Source of the DNA: Bacillota bacterium
Lineage (GTDB): Bacteria > Bacillota > Clostridia > Christensenellales > CAG-138
DNA length: 43,746 nucleotides
Reading direction: 5' to 3'
Assembly (NCBI GenBank): GCA_023395595.1
Contig: JAEWYO010000007.1
Location: forward strand, 1-43,746
Each line of letters starts with the position of its first letter. The first letter of the stretch is position 1. A program made the translations under genes and the position numbers. The notes beneath the pieces are model-generated. The model was not told the DNA's origin. It saw only the letters and a list, made by a program, of their open reading frames with translations, and made no database searches. Shown here one piece after another: positions 40,127-43,746 of the stretch.

Positions 40127-41563
40127 TTATAATTTGCTTCTTCCGAAGTTGAGTCGTCTGAGGGATTCTTCGCGGCCTAAAAGAGCCGCGATTTCGATGG
40201 CGCCGCCGGGCGTCACCAGCTTGCCTGCCAGCGAAATGCGCACCGGCCAGAGCAACGTGCCGTTCTTCATTCCGCGCGCTTCCGCCATGCCAAGCAGTGT
40301 TTCATGCAGAGCGGCTTCCGTCCATTCCGGCAACGCGGTCAATGCGGGAATCACAAAATCCAGCACCTCGGCGGACACGGCGGAGTCCGTTTTGCTCTTT
40401 TTGTTGGTAAAGAGTTCCGCGTCATATTCCGGCAGGCTAGCCAAAAAGACCACCACATCGGGAATCTGCGAGAAGATCTCCGTGCGCGGCTGGAGAATAC
40501 GGCAGAGGATGTCCTTGTCCATCCCCGCAACGCCCGCCTGCGTATAATATGGCATGGCATGGCGCGTGAATTCCTCCGGCGAAAGGCGGCGGACATATTC
40601 CGCGTTCATCCAGGTAAGCTTGTTCACGTCGAAAATTGCGGGAGATTTGGACATGCCCGTCACGTCAAACGCTTCCTTGAGCTCGTCCAGCGTGAAAAAC
40701 TCGCGCTCGTCTCCGGGATTCCAGCCCAGCAGCGAAACATAGTTGACAATCGCTTCCTTGAGGTAGCCCTTCTTCAGATAATCCTCAAAATACGCGTCTC
40801 CGTCGCGCTTGCTGAGCTTGTGGCTCGCGTCGCGCATGATCGGCGTCATGTGGATATAGACGGGCTTTTCCCAGCCAAACGCGTCATACAAGAGATTGTA
40901 CTTCGGCGTGCTGGAGAGATATTCGTTGCCACGCATGACGTGGCTGATCGCCATCGTGTGGTCGTCGATCACGTTGGCGAAGTTATACGTCGGCATGCCG
41001 TCCGCTTTGATGAGCACCATGTCGTCAAGCTCCGCGCAGTCCACGCTGATGTGACCATAGAGCACGTCGTCAAACGAGGCTTCTCCAGTGAGCGGCACGT
41101 TCTGGCGAATCACGTAGGGTTCGCCTGCGGCGATGCGCTTTTGCACCTCGTCCGGCGAAAGATGCAGGCAGTGCTTGTCATATTTCCAAACTTCGCCCTG
41201 TGCGGACGCTTTTTCGCGGCGCGCGTCGAGCTCCTCGTTCGTGCAGAAGCAATAGTACGCCTTGCTGGCTTTGACGAGCTGCTCGGCATACGGCAGATAC
41301 ATGCTCTTGCGTTCGCTCTGGACATACGGGCCGTAGTCGCCGCCAACATCCGGGCCTTCGTCCCACTGCATGCCGATGTCGCGGAGGGTGTTGTAGATGA
41401 CATCCACCGCGCCTTCAACATAGCGGCTCTGGTCGGTGTCCTCAATACGGAGGATGAACGTGCCGTTGTGTTTTTTTGCATAGAGATAGGTATACAGTGC
41501 GCTGCGCAGATTGCCCAGATGCATATAACCCGTCGGAGACGGGGCAAATCGGGTTCGAACCAT
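40127..41563 (-). CDS. gltX: Glutamyl-tRNA synthetase
   Basis: This 478-residue class I synthetase charges tRNA with glutamate. The HIGH-type motif is in RFAPSPTGYMHLGNLRSALY at residues 5-24, and LRIEDTD follows. The KMSKS-type loop is HKLSKRDGD. The C-terminal helical anticodon-binding domain is complete. Since glnS is next to it, this enzyme may be discriminating (tRNA-Glu only), but that cannot be read directly. The start at 41561-41563 gives the family-standard MVRTRFAPSP. Confidence 0.95.
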   Translation of the reverse strand: MVRTRFAPSPTGYMHLGNLRSALYTYLYAKKHNGTFILRIEDTDQSRYVEGAVDVIYNTLRDIGMQWDEGPDVGGDYGPYVQSERKSMYLPYAEQLVKASKAYYCFCTNEELDARREKASAQGEVWKYDKHCLHLSPDEVQKRIAAGEPYVIRQNVPLTGEASFDDVLYGHISVDCAELDDMVLIKADGMPTYNFANVIDDHTMAISHVMRGNEYLSSTPKYNLLYDAFGWEKPVYIHMTPIMRDASHKLSKRDGDAYFEDYLKKGYLKEAIVNYVSLLGWNPGDEREFFTLDELKEAFDVTGMSKSPAIFDVNKLTWMNAEYVRRLSPEEFTRHAMPYYTQAGVAGMDKDILCRILQPRTEIFSQIPDVVVFLASLPEYDAELFTNKKSKTDSAVSAEVLDFVIPALTALPEWTEAALHETLLGMAEARGMKNGTLLWPVRISLAGKLVTPGGAIEIAALLGREESLRRLNFGRSKL

Positions 41564-41619
41564 GTTGGGTTACTCCTTCATATATTCCCCCGGAGGGAAA
41601 CATATCGTAAAAAATTCTT

Positions 41620-41649
41620 TTAATTCTTTTCTTTGAAGAAAAGAATTAA
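41620..41649 (-). terminator. Terminator after glnS
   Basis: A perfect 13-base-pair stem TTAATTCTTTTCT / AGAAAAGAATTAA (41620-41632 and 41637-41649) overlaps the glnS stop codon. AAAGAATTTTTT follows on the minus strand. It may reduce read-through into gltX, which follows 57 bases on. Its core resembles the hairpin at 40088. Confidence 0.65.
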
Positions 41650-43316
41650 GCTTTGTAGCTGTCCTTGAGTCCAACCGTGCGGTTGAAAACGGGGTGTTCC
41701 GGCGTACTCGTCAGATCCGCGCAAAAATACCCTTCGCGCAGGAACTGATAGTGTTCTCCCGCTGCGGCATCTTTGAGCGCGGGCTCCACAAAGCCGCGCA
41801 GGCTCACGAGTGAGTCGGGATTGAGTTTCTCAACAAAGTCCTTCTCAACCGCTTCTTCCTCGTCGTCCGCTTCGTCGCTTGTGGCAGCTTCACTCTTCAT
41901 CAGCGTGTCGTAGAGGCGAAACTCCGCCGCGACTGCTTCGTCCGCGTTGACCCAGTGCAGCGTGCCCTTGACCTTGCGGGCTTCTTCGCCGCTGTGGCTC
42001 GCGGGATCATAGGTGCAGTAAATCTTGGTGATCGTGCCGTCGTCGTTTGCTTCCCATCCGGTGCACTTGATGATATAGGCGCTCTTGAGGCGCACCTCGC
42101 CGTCCGGCTTGAGGCGGAAGAACTTGTTCGGCGGGTTCTCTGCAAAGTCGTCCCGCTCGATATAGACGCGCTTGCCGAGTTTCACCGTTCGTGTGCCCAG
42201 TTCGGGATGGTTCGGATGGTTTTCGAGTTCGATCTCCTCGATTTTACCCTCGTCCCAGTTGTCGATCTCCACGAGAACGGGATCGAGCACCGCCATCCGG
42301 CGGGCGGCATGGTCGTTCAGGTCTTCGCGCACACAGTGCTCCAGCATGGCGGCGTCCACGACGCTATCCGCCTTGGAAACGCCGATGCGATCGAGGAAAT
42401 CCCGAATGGCGGCGGCCGTGTAACCGCGCCGCCGCATGCCGCAGAGCGTCGGCATACGCGGATCGTCCCAACCGGAGACAAACCCTTCCTCCACGAGGCG
42501 GCGCAGATACCGCTTAGACATGATGGTGTCCGTGATGTTCAGGCGCGCAAACTCGATCTGTCGCGGTTTTGGAGAAAACTCGCACTGGTCGATGACCCAA
42601 TCATACAGCGGGCGGTGCGCTTCGTATTCCAGCGAGCAGAGCGAATGCGTCACACCTTCGATCGCATCCTGAATCGGGTGGGCAAAATCGTACATCGGAT
42701 AGATGCACCACTTGTCTCCCGTCTGGTGATGGCTCACATGCTTGATGCGATACAGCGCGGGATCGCGCATGTTGATGTTGGGCGATGCCATGTCGATCTT
42801 GGCGCGGAGGGTTTTGGTTCCGTCCGCAAACTCGCCTCCCCGCATCCGCTCAAAGAGATCGAGGTTCTCCGCAACGGGACGGTCACGATACGGGCTGTTT
42901 TTACCCGCCTGCGTGAGCGTGCCGCGATAGGCGCGCATCTCATCCTTGGTGAGTTCATCCACATAGGCAACGCCTTTTTGGATGAGCTTGACGGCGAGGT
43001 CGTAGCACTGGTCAAAGTATGAAGAGCCGAACAAAACCTCATTCCAGCGAAAGCCAAGCCACTGGATGTCCGCCTGGATGGCATCGACGTATTCCACGTC
43101 CTCCTTGGCGGGGTTTGTGTCGTCAAAGCGCAGGTTGCAGATGCCGCCGAAGCGCTCCGCCATGCCGAAATCGATGGCGAGGGCTTTCGCGTGACCGATG
43201 TGCAGGTAGCCGTTCGGTTCGGGCGGGAACCGGGTCTGCACGCGCGGCTCTTTCGTGCGCATATCCTCTTCGATGAACTCCTCGATGAAGTTCTTTGGGC
43301 GTTTTACCTCTTCCAT
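41646..43316 (-). CDS. glnS: Glutaminyl-tRNA synthetase
   Basis: This 556-residue class I synthetase charges tRNA-Gln directly. The HIGH motif is at residues 39-42 in PPEPNGYLHIGHAKA. The MSKS-type loop is TIMSKRYLRRL, and the protein shows the bacterial GlnRS features RFDDTNPAKE and the ending FNRTVGLKDSYKA. The anticodon-binding beta-barrels are present (about residues 340-556), with an acidic insertion rich in Asp and Glu near residue 480. Most Firmicutes lack GlnRS and use GatCAB transamidation, so its presence is notable. GGAGG precedes the start. Confidence 0.95.
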   Translation of the reverse strand: MEEVKRPKNFIEEFIEEDMRTKEPRVQTRFPPEPNGYLHIGHAKALAIDFGMAERFGGICNLRFDDTNPAKEDVEYVDAIQADIQWLGFRWNEVLFGSSYFDQCYDLAVKLIQKGVAYVDELTKDEMRAYRGTLTQAGKNSPYRDRPVAENLDLFERMRGGEFADGTKTLRAKIDMASPNINMRDPALYRIKHVSHHQTGDKWCIYPMYDFAHPIQDAIEGVTHSLCSLEYEAHRPLYDWVIDQCEFSPKPRQIEFARLNITDTIMSKRYLRRLVEEGFVSGWDDPRMPTLCGMRRRGYTAAAIRDFLDRIGVSKADSVVDAAMLEHCVREDLNDHAARRMAVLDPVLVEIDNWDEGKIEEIELENHPNHPELGTRTVKLGKRVYIERDDFAENPPNKFFRLKPDGEVRLKSAYIIKCTGWEANDDGTITKIYCTYDPASHSGEEARKVKGTLHWVNADEAVAAEFRLYDTLMKSEAATSDEADDEEEAVEKDFVEKLNPDSLVSLRGFVEPALKDAAAGEHYQFLREGYFCADLTSTPEHPVFNRTVGLKDSYKA

Positions 43317-43345
43317 TGCCGTTTGCCTCCAAATTTACTTCATAC

Positions 43346-43374
43346 ATTATCGGGTAACTGCCCCGAAATGTCAA
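43346..43374 (-). promoter_or_regulatory. Sigma-A promoter of glnS
   Basis: On the minus strand a perfect TTGACA (43369-43374), a 17-base spacer and GATAAT (43346-43351) lie about 30 bases before the start codon. The leader is too short for a T-box. Confidence 0.85.
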
Positions 43375-43522
43375 TTAAAGGGGAAAGAGAACTCTTCTTT
43401 TCTAGAAAGAAAAAAGCAAATGAATCCCTGCCATCACTTTTTTATTCGAATTGTCACAAATCGCCTGCTCGATTGTCTTACTAGCAAAGGCCGAGCAGAG
43501 AGCCGTTCAAGGAGAACATATC

Positions 43523-43746
43523 ATGACATCGTTCCAAAAAGCACTTTGGCGCATCGCGGGAATCCTTCCGCTTGTTATTAACGTGTTTGCAACCGCGTTT
43601 ATCCTGCCTCTGAATTACTACAGCGGTATTCGGGAGCGAATTGGGAATACGGCGTGGATGGTTCTGTTTGTACTCTCGCTCCTCGTCCTGGTTCCGCTGG
43701 TTTACTGGAATGCTTACTGCGTAGGCCGGGCAAAGGGTACAACGCC
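43523..43746 (+). CDS. Unrecognised membrane protein (3' end cut off)
   Basis: An open frame begins at ATG 43523 with AAGGAG nine bases upstream and runs to the window end (74 codons visible). Two hydrophobic segments are seen, at about residues 12-30 (GILPLVINVFATAFILPL) and 45-63 (WMVLFVLSLLVLVPLVYW), separated by a polar loop. That is typical of small polytopic membrane proteins. No family is recognised. The 148 bases upstream hold no other gene. Confidence 0.6.
   Translation, partial: MTSFQKALWRIAGILPLVINVFATAFILPLNYYSGIRERIGNTAWMVLFVLSLLVLVPLVYWNAYCVGRAKGTT

Noticed and set aside
40304..41623. 439-codon plus-strand open frame opposite gltX
   Set aside because: It is antisense to a full gltX with intact motifs and has no ribosome-binding site or recognisable domain.
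43317..43400. T-box riboswitch upstream of glnS
   Set aside because: The promoter lies about 30 bases before the start codon, so there is no room for a T-box leader.

Overview
The window looks like chromosomal DNA of an anaerobic Clostridia-class Firmicute. The DNA is moderately GC-rich, ribosome-binding sites are strong AGGAGG types, and promoters are sigma-A-like with TTGACA/TATAAT hexamers. Gene content points the same way: a class 1B dihydroorotate dehydrogenase pair (pyrD/pyrK), an [FeFe]-hydrogenase-like protein, LytS- and LytTR-type regulators and a SHIRT-type surface protein. The exact lineage cannot be fixed from sequence alone; an Oscillospirales- or Christensenellales-like organism is a guess.

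Layout. 1-4816 (minus): a branched-chain amino-acid-type ABC importer, livK-livH-livM-livG-livF, with livF cut by the window edge. 5099-11288 (plus): a pyrimidine biosynthesis operon pyrB-pyrI-pyrC-pyrF-pyrK-pyrD-pyrE behind a 400-base leader. The leader holds three terminator-like hairpins threaded by one Phe-rich reading frame. 11331-13558: a DUF1858 / DUF438-hemerythrin-PAS / cupin operon, probably for NO, oxygen or redox sensing, with a CRP/FNR-type dyad at -41.5. It ends in an array of covarying hairpins shared with a convergent GGDEF gene. 14527-17269: a LytTR response regulator, a secreted two-repeat SHIRT protein with a C-terminal membrane anchor, and a small membrane protein. 17458-21968: a DUF523/TudS-like protein, then class Ia ribonucleotide reductase nrdA-nrdB with an NrdR box inside its promoter. 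21937-27100 (minus): an [FeFe]-hydrogenase-like protein and a heterodimeric ABC exporter. 27276-34392 (plus): an F-type ATP synthase operon. 34473-36775: a CHASE-domain histidine kinase and its response regulator. 36797-38957: an AT-richer cassette encoding a nuclease-DUF2075 helicase-like protein, bracketed by two near-identical copies of one terminator. 38970-43374 (minus): ychF, gltX and glnS. 43523-end: the start of an unrecognised membrane protein.

The most notable observations are three. (1) The ATP synthase operon has no separate delta gene; the delta C-terminal domain is fused to the N terminus of the alpha subunit. (2) The nuclease-DUF2075 gene sits between duplicated ychF-type terminators, which suggests an inserted, possibly defensive, cassette. 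(3) The pyr leader has the architecture of a translation-coupled, UTP-sensing attenuator like E. coli pyrBI, but with tandem hairpins inside a 105-codon leader frame.

All calls come from reading the sequence and from knowledge of protein families. No database search or structure calculation was run.
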